The notes beneath the pieces were generated by a model. That model was not told where the DNA came from and searched no databases. It saw only the letters and a list, made by a program, of their open reading frames with translations. From contig JARKIP010000005.1 in NCBI GenBank assembly GCA_029990175.1, positions 51,573,001 through 51,637,000 on the forward strand: DNA of 64,000 nt. The letters run 5' to 3'. The translations under genes were made by a program, and so were the position numbers. Positions 1-9,422 of the stretch are shown in pieces. This DNA comes from Petunia secreta. Its lineage: Eukaryota > Streptophyta > Magnoliopsida > Solanales > Solanaceae. The first letter of the stretch is position 1. Each line of letters starts with the position of its first letter.

Positions 1-70
1 AACCCATAACATATATAGCTGATAAGTATGAAAATATTGCGATCAAAATTAAAAGAAACTAGAGACTTAA

Positions 71-373
71 TTAAAGTAAATACTGAGAAGGATTGTACTT
101 CCAACGTCGAAAGGGGGCATCTGCCAGGGCTCCCTCGTCGGAGGGTGCTGAGCCTCGAGATGTGACCTGTGGGCCACTGACCACCCAATGGTATAAATCT
201 CCGTTGATCAAACAATAATGAACTGCTTGCTTCCGCATCTGTCTGCTTTCTGACTTGTCTTCGGGGAGAATCCCATTGTCCAAGTAGTTAATCAGCGTGT
301 GACGTTGTTTTAAAGCGGATCCTGTGCTTGGAACTTCAAGGTTTGTTAGGTCTGTGGAGGTCAGCTCGATCAC
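71..373 (-). pseudogene. Tat-A integrase-leading fragment (before the zinc-binding region)
   Basis: The 100-codon reading holds a stretch of the pattern INYLxxGxLPEDKxExRxxRxxAxHYxLIxGxLY. In Tat-type Ty3 polyproteins this pattern precedes the HHCC zinc finger of integrase. It lies downstream, on the minus strand, of the RNase H pieces, as expected for the order RT-RNase H-integrase. The catalytic core is not in the window because the element runs off the left edge. It is a dead fragment with no translation start of its own. Confidence 0.7.
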
Positions 374-419
374 TATCTGCTGGTCGCCTTGATTAATGCG
401 TGAATCCTCGGGCGCTTCG

Positions 420-1060
420 TCCTCGTTTAAAATTTCCTCCCGATAGAGTTTTCAAAAGTGTGTTGATGTTTTCTTGCCGATCTGGTGCACAGATGTCCTA
501 CGTGGCAAAACCTCACTCGCTCGGTTTACCACCAACTGGGAACTACTGTAGAGGCTTACCTCTCTGGCCCCCAATATATAGGCTAAGTCAAGAGCTTGAA
601 TTATGACTTCATATTATGCTTCGATGCTTGGGCCTTTCGTGTCCTTGTAGAAGACCTTCCCAGTGGGTGTCTCGACCTATAAATCAAGGTTAACTTCTTC
701 TCCTTCGAGATTCATGTCCGTATGGATTTCCCAGTGCCCGAACTCGATCGTCTTTTCACTCTTGATTGATTCCTCCGCCTTCGGCGCTAATTCCTCCACA
801 ACATCTGAGGTGAAATCTTCTAGAGTCTGTGACTTGGACGTTCGTGGTTGATAAATGATACCATATTCTCCCAGTTCTTCAACCCATTCTGTCAACCCTT
901 TTGAGAGCCCAGGTTTGGACAAAATGGTCCGCAACGACACAGAGGAAACCACATTGATCGTATGGCTGAGAAAATATGAACGCAACTTCTGAGTTTCCAT
1001 GACCACGGCCGCATCAAACTGAATAGGTAGAGGTAAAAGCCTATCTGAGCATAAGAGTCC
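420..1060 (-). pseudogene. Tat-A RNase H followed by second (archaeal-type) RNase H
   Basis: The minus strand reads a Ty3 RNase H C-terminal half: KLRSYFLSHTINVVSS, then LRTILSKPGLSKGLTEWV, then EYGIIYQPRTSKSQ and LEDF. These match the 'KLRPYFQSHTI...PLR.IL...LSGRLAKW...EYDI.Y.PR.AIKSQ.LADF' pattern of Tat elements. After a linker come WEIHTDMNLEG and, across stops, VIIQALDLAYILGARE and SQLVVNRAS. These fit the second RNase H ('W.L.VDGASN...A.Y.ALI.GL.LA..LG...SQLVVN'). The codon expected for the active-site Asp reads HTD. The reverse transcriptase upstream is missing, so this cannot be functional. Confidence 0.75.
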
Positions 1061-1381
1061 TTTATTAGCATACTTTATGGGAAACTGTCTCCATCTTCTT
1101 CTCGTGCGAGCACCACATTCCATGCTACTTCTGAGATTGAGACATACAGCAACAGGTGCTCCCCCTAGACTGGCTCGGTTATTGTCGAAAGCTGCAAGAG
1201 TTTCACCTTTACTTGGGCCAATACCAAGCTTCAATGTACCAGCCACCAGGGTCCTTCCTGTTTCACCAGTACCTCGAAGAGCTGGAACCATAATTCTGCT
1301 CTATTGGGAATTAGATGGCTCATCTTCAACAACCGCTCCCTCAACTTGCCGATCTCTATTCTAGCCTTACGCTCCATAGAC

Positions 1382-2494
1382 TCATACCAAAAGGATTCCT
1401 CGTCGACCATATTCACCTCGGCTATCGGCCCTGGGGTCGTATACAGGATAATTTCTAGGCGAAGACCGCTCACTTCGTAAGTCGTTAACCCCGTGCAAGG
1501 TAGGGTATCTGAAGACTTGGTGGAGTGTTGAGGGTACTCCCTTTACACTGTGTATCCATGGCCGTCCCAGGATGACATCATATGAAAGATTACATGTTAG
1601 TACCTGGAAAGAGGTTATGCTCGTCACGTCCCGGATATGAATCGGTAGAGCTAGTTTTCCAACAGTCTCCTCGCAAAGGCTAATGAAGTCGATTATCCTG
1701 CGAAGGCTAGAACTCACCTAATGACGCTGGTCTATCTTTTGCAATAGCTCCCCCCGGATAATATTCACATCACTTCCCGGGTCAACCAGAGCTCGCTGGA
1801 TATGAAGGTTGGATACCCTTATGTGGACGATGAGAGTGCCTTGATGCTCTTCTTCCTCTTCCAGACCGAACATAATAGGACTAACAAATGACCCTGAAAT
1901 TTCAGCTCCCCAGGCTGTGATTGGTCCTGGGGTTGCGATGATCGCGTTGATGCTTCGCTTATCCTCAAAGTTTGGTGCTCTTGACCGCCTTGCTCCTTCT
2001 TCAATTAAATCCTTGAGGTTCCCTTCCTTCAGTTGATGCTCAATTTCTAACATCAGGGCCTTACAATCGATCGTGGCATGGCTGCTGCTTCGATGGAAGT
2101 CACAGTAGGCCGTCGAATTCCTCCCGGTTGCTCTGTTTATGGTGGGCGGCCACTGTACTTTTGGGTCTAGTTTTCCAAAGTGATTGGCAACCAGTTCCAC
2201 GATGTTGACTCGCAAAACAAAAATCTCTGAAACTGCGAGGCTCTATACATTTCTCCTGGGATCCAGATCCCTGGGTACTGCCCTGCTTTCCCATTCCTAC
2301 TTGGCTCCGAGTCTTTCTTTTTACTCTTTTTCGATCTCCTTCTCCTTGTAGGGATGTACTTCCAGCTTGTTTTCTTCGTTCCTCTTTGGGATTCTGGAAG
2401 TGCTCTGGCTCCAGGCGGAGTTTTTCTGTGTACCTCCGATGCAGGGCACTCCATGTTGACACGGGGTGTTGAATTAGACTCTATTGTAACTCTC
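1382..2494 (-). pseudogene. Tat-A gag C-terminus and aspartic protease
   Basis: From right to left, the minus strand gives a gag segment (TWSALHRRYTEKLRLE), a Cys/His-containing segment (YCDFHRSSSHATIDCKAL), then the protease. The protease entry reads RALVDPGSDVNII; the Asp-x-Gly motif is D-P-G here. The C-terminal part contains SYDVILGRPWIHSVKGVPST and then YPTLHGVNDL. Frames change at about 1717 and 2215. The CDFHRxxxHxTxxC pattern is the Tat-type single-knuckle variant. At about 2494 the gag frame stops against the LTR of Tat-B and resumes at 5972. Confidence 0.8.
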
Positions 2495-2499
2495 GAGTC
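2495..2499. repeat. Decayed target-site duplication of Tat-B (left GAGTC; right AAGTT at 5967-5971)
   Basis: The five bases left of the Tat-B 5' LTR are GAGTC and the five after its 3' end are AAGTT. They differ only by one G-to-A and one C-to-T change, as expected from deamination of methylated cytosines. Homologous gag sequence in Tat-B itself aligns across both flanks, which supports the insertion point. Confidence 0.6.
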
Positions 2500-3016
2500 C
2501 GTGTGGGAAAAAAATACGCTACTTACTATTACCGGGATACGAGTCCAGCTAGCGAGACTAGACTTATCTTACAAGTCACCGGACACAGAATATACACGCT
2601 CGCTCCTGGAGCCAACGACCATTTAAGCGGCATGGCCGTAGGATGCAAGGTATACATCCCGCCACCTATGGTTTACAGTCTCCTAGTTAGGGTTTAGTAT
2701 ATACCACCGCCTTAAGTTATAGGCCTATGGCCCTATTAGTCATTGTATTTTACCTTATTTCAGACAGGGTATCGACTGGGTATAACTACTATAAATACCC
2801 TCTTTATATTGTATTGTACAGAAGAATATTCACCACAGAATCTGGCCATTCTCAAGGAATAATAATTACTTTACCTTTTCTTGCTTAATTTAGTCTTGCT
2901 TTACTTATTACTGTTTTCATCATATTTACTTACTTTTCCATAGTAATTGCTTTATTGCTTGTGACCCAAACCCTAATTAGTTATTTAACCTAGACGTACA
3001 ATTTTAGGCATATACA
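2500..3016 (+). repeat. Tat-B 5' LTR
   Basis: Same LTR family as 7007-7491 (minus), 27720-28207 and 42586-43052. Members start TGTGTGGG plus an A-rich stretch and share a block around 'ttgtattgtac'. They end 'ttaggcataaaca' or a close variant. A TATAAATA-like stretch at about 2790 may be the promoter. It is directly followed by the primer-site region. Confidence 0.85.
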
Positions 3017-3019
3017 GTT

Positions 3020-3038
3020 TGGTGCCCACCGTGGAGCC
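3020..3038 (+). other. Tat-B primer-binding site (tRNA not assigned)
   Basis: TGGTGCCCACCGTGGAGCC begins four bases after the LTR end. The sister element at 43057-43075 reads TGGCGCCCACCGTGAGGCC, and Tat-A has a mutated version at 6984-7003 (minus). The position and the leading TGG mark it as the primer site. I do not recognise the matching tRNA 3' end. Confidence 0.7.
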
Positions 3039-3078
3039 TAGATAATTGTAGGTATTTTATGAAGGAAAAAGTGCAATC

Positions 3079-4624
3079 ATGTTTGACGACGGTAGGAGAA
3101 TTCCAAGGAATACTGCAGACACAGTAGACGAGTCGGTGACGGATCTCGATGATCCCAGAGCACAACCCAAAGATCCCGTCGGGCAACCGAAAGATTCTTC
3201 TAAGGAAATGATCATTGTTGCTAGTGATAACAAAGACCAATCACTGGAAGGTAATACCAAGTTCAGAACTTTCCTTGAAAATCTCCTCAAAACTATGTCA
3301 GAACAGACCTCGAACAACGTGATTGAATGGGTATCTCGGAATCTAGGAGCGATGTTTGCTGGATTGTCTCAAAGTCCAGCATCTCTGCGAGGACCAGCGC
3401 CCACGAATAATTCACCAACATCCATTCCTAGCTGAAGGCTCAACATGGATGCTGCCCCTGGAGGCTCAACAACAATCAACAACCAAGACTCAAGGGAGCT
3501 CTTGTCATTTAAGACCTCATAAAAGAGATGAAGGCTATCCATGATTAGTAATGTGCCAGGTACTACACCACAAGTTACCACGGTAGATGAGCAAAAGTTT
3601 TACAAACATGCATATAAAGCAAGTGTTGCACCAGTCCGCATACCAAAGATCTTCCGCTTGCCGGATAACTTGAAGTATGATGGAATGACTGATCCAGATC
3701 ACTCGAGCATATTGCTGCATATTACACGACTGTGAAGAGTAATGAGATTACCAAGAAAGAAATCAAGTCTGCTCTAGTGAAGAGGTTTGGCTCGGCCCTA
3801 ACTAAAGGGGCCCTCGCTTGGTACAGTCAGCTACCAACGAGATCTATCGAGTAATTCACTGAGATGCAAGACTTGTTCAAGAAAGCGCATTCTGGTGCCC
3901 GCAAGTAGGAGAAGTGCATCGAAGATATCTTCGAGATACGTCAGCGAGACAATGAGCTGCTAAGGACTACCTTGACAGATTTCAGAGGGAACACATGGAG
4001 CTTCCTCCAGTCCCTGACAACATCGCTGTGGTAGCCTTCGGCAAAAGTTTGAATTCAAAGGGCTCGTTGGCTACCAGGGAGATGCAGTGGAGTTTAACCC
4101 AGCACCTAGTAACCACATGGAGTGCGTTGCATCAGAGGTACACTAAGAAGCTTTGCCTTGAGCTCAGAGAGTTATCTATCCCCGAGGAAGTTCGACTAGT
4201 TATCCAAGATGTCATCCGCCATGGGCAGAAATGGGGATATGCAGAGGAGCCTCGAGCGGGAGACAAAGGGGAGTAGAACAGGAGAGATTATAGGGATGAT
4301 TTCCCAAAGCGGGAAGATAGTTGAAAGGCCTCGGCTCTGCCAACCAAGGGGTCAGTCAGCGTGGAGTGGGTTCCTAATCAGTTCGAAGAGTTGGGATTAC
4401 GAGTCAACGCCATAGAGTTTGTGAGGGATCATATGAAGGACGCCCAAGTACGTTGGCCAAGCAATTTGAGGGCTGAACTGGGTAGAAGAAATAAGAATCT
4501 TTATTGTGATTTTCACAGGGACCACGGGCATGAGACGACTAGATATAGAGCATTAATCTTGGAAGTCATGGGTTTGTTGAATAAAGGTTACCTCAAGGAC
4601 CTGCTTACCGACAGGGGAAAATAG
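3079..4624 (+). pseudogene. Tat-B gag
   Basis: Starts at ATG 3079 (MFDDGRRIPRNTADT), about 60 bases after the LTR. Pieces in several frames follow: EGNTKFRTFLENLLKTMSEQ, then DEQKFYKHAYKASVAP, then VPDNIAVVAFGKSLNS, TWSALHQRYTKKL, and a final knuckle-like YCDFHRDHGHET followed by YLKDLLTDRGK. Tat-A gag and the 43105 start of Tat-D have related N-termini, which supports this start. At least one internal stop (about 3433) and several frameshifts make it non-functional. In an intact element this protein would form the cytoplasmic virus-like particle. Confidence 0.8.
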
Positions 4625-4763
4625 ACTTTCAATAAAACGAGAACCAAGACAGACTGCCAGATCTACTTGATCCTAAGAGGTCCATCAACGTCATAAATAG
4701 AGGTCCAACGTTGCTCAAAGGGTCAAACGACATTACGACAGCACCAAGTAAGAGTCACGCGCC

Positions 4764-5153
4764 TTGGTCAACGTCGGTAGCATCGTAAACCTCATCAGAT
4801 GGGATACATTAGAGACGATGGGGATCGAGGACAGAATTGCACCGAGTGTCTACACGCTCGTTGGCTTCAATAACTCTTGTGAAAGATCAGTCGGCGAAGT
4901 TAACCTTACTGTTGACCTGCCAGGTGCAGATAATGTTTCATTTTTTCAGTTAATCAAAGGGGGCGTTCCTTACAATGCAATTTTCGGACGACCACGGATC
5001 CATCAAGTCAAAGCAGTACCATATACATGGCATCAAAAACTGAAATACCCTACCCAATGGGCGATAAAGGAAGTTACCGGTGATCAGGAAGCAGTAAGAG
5101 AGTGTTACGCAGCCGCCATTTTGGGAGCAGCTGTCCCTGAGGAAGTACCCTGA
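4764..5153 (+). pseudogene. Tat-B aspartic protease, N-terminal Asp motif disrupted
   Basis: The 129-codon reading opens at VNVGSIVNLIRWDTLE, where relatives have VDPGSxVNII; the catalytic Asp is replaced by Asn in this copy. Later come CERSVGEVNLTVDLPG and YNAIFGRPRIHQVKAVPYTW, the retropepsin 'ILGRPWIH' strand, then LKYPTQWAIKEVTGDQ. The fold is recognisable but the active site is lost. No reverse transcriptase follows: the ORF ends at a stop at 5151-5153 and non-coding sequence begins. Confidence 0.75.
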
Positions 5154-5732
5154 AGTCCCCGCAGACCCTAAAAATGCAACCAACCACGCCTACGATTCAG
5201 ACGGTATGGTTGATTGACTTTGTTTTGGGGTGGGGGGAGAAGGAGTGGTGATGAGTGGAAGTACTTTTCTTTTTAGAATTTACTTTGTTTAGCTTTTTAT
5301 TTCTTAAATTGCAGCATTTTCATGCTTCTATGACATGTTACGCGTTTTCCCCGCAACATTCCAGGCTCCACGCCTTTATTAATAAACTACTATTCACATA
5401 GTTTTTTACAAATTAAGATCCATCTGCAATCCAGATGTTCATTGCCCAGGCCAAATACAAGTTGAAGTAATATACCCACTTTTCGTGACAAAAGTAGGGT
5501 ACACTACTCGCTTAGAGCTAGATCACGTCTATCTCAGCCACCAGGCATTATTCGTAAGTTGAACTCGTTAATCCAACAACTGCACCTACACGCCGACGGG
5601 GACACCTGTCTGTATAGTGCCAGAAAGTCTTAAATACTCGAATAACTAAGCAAAGACGTTCGAAGTCGGATGCAAGAGTGCATGTTATCACACGGGCTAA
5701 AGTCTTCCCACTGTGGGCGCAAACATCCATCT
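5154..5732. other. Tat-B internal non-coding remnant
   Basis: No coding domain is recognisable. It contains a G-rich stretch near 5225-5245 and T-rich sequence. This is where pol, untranslated region and the start of the 3' LTR should be; all were removed by deletion. Confidence 0.5.
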
Positions 5733-5966
5733 CCTACTATAGATACCCCTCCTTACATTGTATTGTACAAAAGGCGATTCACTACAGAATCCGGCTATTC
5801 TCATGAAATAGAAATTACCTTACCTTTTCTTGATTACTTTAGTCTTGCTTTACTTATTATTGTTTTCATCATATTTACTTACTTCTCCATCGTAATTACT
5901 GTATTGCTTGTGACCCCCAACCATAATTAATTTTTTAAAATAGAAGTAAAATTTTAGGCATAAATA
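5733..5966 (+). repeat. Tat-B 3' LTR, 5'-truncated
   Basis: Aligns by eye to roughly 2785-3016 of the 5' LTR (shared blocks 'ttgtattgtac' and 'tagtcttgctttacttatta'). Only the distal half of the LTR is left. Confidence 0.8.
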
Positions 5967-5971
5967 AAGTT

Positions 5972-6964
5972 GCCAACGATCATCTAGAGTTCAGACTCTT
6001 GCCAAAGGCTGCCACATCAATATTGTCGGGAACTTGAGGGAGCTCCATGCATTCCTTCTGAAATCTTTCTAGGTAATCTTTCAGTAACTTATTGTCGTGT
6101 TGTCGAATCTCGAAGATATCCTCCATGCGCTTCTCACGCTTACGGGCGCCGGAATGTGCTTTTTTGACCAAATCCTGCATATGGGTGAATTACTTGATGG
6201 AACCCATCGGTAGCTGAGTGTGCCAAGCGAGGGCGCCCTTAGTCAAGGTCGAGCCGAACTTCTTCACCAGAGCAGATTGAATTTCTTCCTCCGAGATTTT
6301 GTTGCTTTTGACGGTTGTATAATACACAACAATATGCTCGTTCGGATCCATTATCCCTTCATACTTTAGGTTATCGACAGGCGGAAGTGCTTTGGTACGC
6401 AGATCGGTGCAACACTTGCTTTGTATGCATGTTTGTAAAACTTCTGCTCATCTATGGTTGTAACTTGGGGTGGAGCACCCGACACATTACCAATCCGATC
6501 GTGGATGGCCTTCATCTCCTTTAGGATGTCCTGGATGACAGATGTTCCTTTGAGGTCTTGATTATTGACTGTTGTAGAGCTTCCAGAGGCGGCATCCATG
6601 TTGAGCCTGCGGTTAGGAACAAATGCTTTTGAATCGTTCATAGGACTAGTTCTCATCAGGATGCTGGCCTCTGAGACGATCCAGAGAACATCGCTCCTAA
6701 CTTTTGGGTCATGCCCTCGAGCATGTTAATCAAGTTTTGCTATGCCTTTTCTGATAGGGTTTTGATAAGATTAATTAGGAAACCTCTAAACTTTGAATTA
6801 CCTTCGCGTGGTTGATCACCTTCGCTGGCTACATGGACTGGCTCCTTTGGTTGCACACTTGGATCGCTAGGATCCTGTGCGGACTTGTCTATTGTATCGA
6901 TTGTGTTCTTTGGGATGTTATCATTGTCGTCTGACATGACTGCGCCTTTTCCTTCATAGTTCAT
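5972..6964 (-). pseudogene. Tat-A gag N-terminal part
   Basis: Minus-strand pieces in order: ATG at 6937 with DDNDNIPKNTIDTIDKSA, then EGNSKFRGFLINLIKTLSEK; LNMDAASGSSTTVNNQD, DILKEMKAIHDRI and DEQKFYKHAYKASVAP; MEDIFEIRQHDNKLL, then CMELPQVPDNIDVAAFGKSL. Each block has a counterpart in Tat-B gag. The reading stops against Tat-B at about 5972 and continues at 2494. Stops and frameshifts between pieces make it a pseudogene. Confidence 0.8.
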
Positions 6965-7006
6965 AGAATACCTCCAATTGCCTGGGCCCTACGGTAGAAG
7001 CCATAC

Positions 7007-7491
7007 TGTTTAAGCCTAAAATTGGACGTCTAGGTTAAACAATTGTATTTATAATAGGGTCACAAGTAATACAGTAAACATGATGGAAAAAGTAGGTAAA
7101 CAGAGAGAAAAGTAAAGAACAAGAAAGTAAGTAATTTTATTTCTTGAGAATAGCCAGATTCGGTGTTAATCGCTTGATGTACAATATAATATAAGGAAGG
7201 GTATTATTAGCAGAGATTTATCCAGCCCTAATTATGGTAAAATAAAAAGACTAATAAACGGTATGGGCGTATAAACTCAAGGCGGTGGTATATACGAAAC
7301 CCTAACTAGGAGACTACAAATCCTAAAGCAGCGTGATGTATAGCTTACGTCCTACGCCCGTACCATCTGAACGCCCATGACCCGAGGAGCAGGCATGTAT
7401 CCTCTATGGCCCGTGACTTGTAGGATAAGTCTAGTATCGTCAGCTGGACTTGTATCCCCATAATAGTAGGTGGCGTATTTTTGCCCACACA
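7007..7491 (-). repeat. Tat-A 5' LTR (485 bp)
   Basis: Read on the minus strand it begins TGTGTGGGC at 7491 and ends with CA at 7007-7008. A degenerate primer site, TGGCTTCTACCGTAGGGCCC, lies at 7003-6984. Same family as the LTRs at 2500, 27720 and 42586. Confidence 0.85.
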
Positions 7492-8221
7492 ATTCTCTCA
7501 CTCGCTGCTGCAAGCCGGCTTCAGCTGCTTCCAGGCGGGTCGCATTGGCACAGTGTATTTGACTCATGAGATTGTCCTCCTGAAGAGATGTCGCCTCTAC
7601 ATATTCCCTGTGCTTACGAATCTCGATGCTCATCGCAGCATTAAGATGATTGGCCCGAATCTTCTCCAAGCGGTGGGCATTGCGCGTGGTCGATAGCTCT
7701 TCTTTCAGGTGCTCCACTTTAGCCACAAAAGGCTGTAAACTGGCAACCTGCCCACGCAGAGCGTCATTCTCCTCCCTCAGGAGCTCATCTGCACATCCTC
7801 GAACAAAGAATCTCATGGTAGACCATTAATCCCTGAACAGACATCGAAAGGATATTCAAGAGAAGATGTAAACTTAGTTTCAAACGCCGTGACCAAAGGA
7901 GCAAACAAAGCGGACCTGAAGGGAACACTCTACGACGACCTCGAGCAAATTCTGATAACTGTAGCTAGCGAGATACCTCTACTTAGATGGGCCAATCAAT
8001 ATAGAGGTATGATCAGTCACAGGCCCGAACTCTCAAACAGGTTAACCCCTGCAGTAACAGGGATAACAACCTCACGAGATCTGCTAATGGGATCTACGAC
8101 AACGTCATCATTAATGACCACCTCTTTGCCAGGGCGATGCTGAGGAGAGTTAGTCGGCTAAGGAGCATGGACTGAGGTAGAAGATTCTGAACATGTTCAA
8201 TAGTAACTATCAATGAAGTGT
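7492..8221 (-). pseudogene. Antisense accessory ORF of Tat-C, C-terminal coiled-coil part
   Basis: The minus strand from 7816 reads a strongly heptad-like helix: LLREENDALRGQVASLQPF, VAKVEHLKEELSTTRNA, then LQEDNLMSQ and LEAAEAGLQQRVREL. It is cut by the Tat-A LTR at 7491. Upstream (7820-8221) are short open pieces such as VVINDDVVVDPISRSREVV and VIPVTAGVNLFESSG, broken by stops. It continues, across the Athila insertion, into 23321-24420. A long C-terminal coiled coil is usual in plant 'transposon-protein-like' accessory ORFs. The function is unknown, possibly nucleic-acid binding or particle-associated. Confidence 0.6.
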
Positions 8222-8226
8222 ATGAA
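8222..8226. repeat. Athila target-site duplication ATGAA (partner at 23316-23320)
   Basis: ATGAA lies directly before the 5' LTR TGATG and directly after the 3' LTR ...GATCA. The match is perfect and fixes both element ends. Confidence 0.95.
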
Positions 8227-9399
8227 TGATGTTGCACATAAATCGTATATTTTGGAATTGATTTCTTACCACTCTTGACTTTATTTTGCGTGAATTAGGT
8301 GCCCAACAATGATCAAAGTAAGATATATTGCTAATTTGATGTGTTTTAATATTGTAGGAATGGAATGAAGTAGATTAGAGCTCATTTGGGACAGAAATAA
8401 GGAAGGAGCAGCTGAAACACCCGTCCATGCGATGCATGGCTCGGTGTTTCACCTGGAAAAGCTAGAATTGAAGAATACAAAGGAGCAGCAGTTGAAACAG
8501 CGGATGGCGTGGGGCATGAGCGAGTGTTTCAACTGGAACTTTGTCCTAGACGACTTGGAAGAGGCCAAAAACGTGTTTCACTTATTCTATTCCATATATA
8601 AGCTCTTGTAATCATATTTTTGGGGGAACTAACCTACTTTGAAGGCAAGAAACATATAAGGAGGCTAGAGCTTTGGAGATTGAAGAAACAAGACTTTTTC
8701 CTAAAATTCTTTCTTCCTCTTTGTAATTTATTCATTCATGAATTATATTAATATGATGGTCAAGAACATGAGTGGCTAAGTTACCCATTCTAGGGTTGAT
8801 TGGACCACTCCTTTACATATGTGTTACGGATATTCGTTTTAATGAATGAAAACTTGATAATTCTTCCTATCTAAGTGTTTACATTTTATTTGCTATTAAT
8901 TGGAAGGGCCCCCAATTGATTGTTCCCTTTAGTCTTGTGTGTCTAGGGATAGATTCATAAGTTAGGATTAAACATTTAGCAATATTTCAACCTAAAACCA
9001 AGGCATTACTTAGGTTGTCAATAAGGTGATTTGTGACCATTGATCCTGATTGTGAACAATACTTGCAGTCCTATCTATTTTTATTAGTTAATTGGAAAAT
9101 TAGTTAGTGAAAGTTACAGTTATTACACGGTGGGAGTTGGGTAGATCAATCCTAGGCTTTACACTCTTGAATCAAATTATTTCTCTATCGTTTATTTTAT
9201 TGTTAACTTTTATTACTTAGTTGTCACTACATAATCAATCTTAAATCAAACACCCTTAGAAGTTAGTTGATAGGTAAAGTTAGAATAACAACTAGATTTT
9301 GAGTGTTCTCTGTGGGATTCGACCTTGGAAGTTTAAGTACCGCGCTATATTTGCTGCGACCGCTTAGTCCCTTTTATAGGGCGTAGTTGGGCGTGATCA
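8227..9399 (+). repeat. Athila 5' LTR (1173 bp)
   Basis: Begins TGATGTTGC and ends GGGCGTGATCA. It matches 22070-23315 almost throughout. It lacks a segment of roughly 80 bases present in the 3' copy around 22976-23060, which explains most of the length difference, and carries a short extra stretch near 9230-9247. It contains two hairpin units described separately. Confidence 0.95.
8413..8532 (+). repeat. Two hairpin units in the Athila LTR (GAAACA...TGTTTC)
   Basis: Unit 1: TGAAACACC at 8413-8421 pairs with GGTGTTTCA at 8443-8451, and an inner CCATGC at 8425-8430 pairs with GCATGG at 8434-8439. Unit 2: TTGAAACA at 8492-8499 pairs with TGTTTCAA at 8525-8532. Both are followed by C(C/T)GG or CTGG. 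The 3' LTR keeps them near 22257-22375, and related units recur after pol at 16027-16267. Confidence 0.8.
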
Positions 9400-9404
9400 A
9401 ATTT

Positions 9405-9422
9405 TGGCACCGTTGCCGGGGA
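9405..9422 (+). other. Athila primer-binding site, tRNA-Asp type
   Basis: TGGCACCGTTGCCGGGGA starts six bases after the LTR end. It differs at one position from the complement of a plant tRNA-Asp 3' end (TGGCGCCGTTGCCGGGGA), the usual Athila primer. Confidence 0.9.

Larger units (their letters stand above)
2500..5966 (+). mobile_element. Tat-B: truncated Tat-clade element inserted head-to-head into Tat-A
   Basis: Plus-strand order: 5' LTR 2500-3016, primer site, gag 3079-4624, protease 4764-5153, a non-coding stretch, then only the last 234 bases of a 3' LTR (5733-5966). Reverse transcriptase, RNase H and integrase are missing. Its gag is clearly the same family as Tat-A gag (both read TWSALHxRYTxKLxLE), so a close relative inserted in the opposite direction. 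The first base of the 5' LTR reads C where sister copies have T, and the last dinucleotide of the 3' LTR is TA instead of CA. Confidence 0.8.
1..7491 (-). mobile_element. Tat-A: decayed Tat-clade Ty3/gypsy retrotransposon, reverse orientation, running off the left edge
   Basis: Read on the minus strand, the order is 5' LTR (7491 to 7007), primer site, gag (6964 to 5972 and 2494 to about 2100), protease (to 1382), RNase H plus a second RNase H (about 1060 to 420) and an integrase-leading segment (373 to 71). The reverse transcriptase that should lie between protease and RNase H is absent: only about 330 bases separate them. Every domain carries stops or frameshifts. The body is interrupted at 2495-5971 by a related element, Tat-B. 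The 3' LTR and right-hand duplication lie outside the window. Two RNase H domains are a known property of the Tat clade. Confidence 0.85.
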
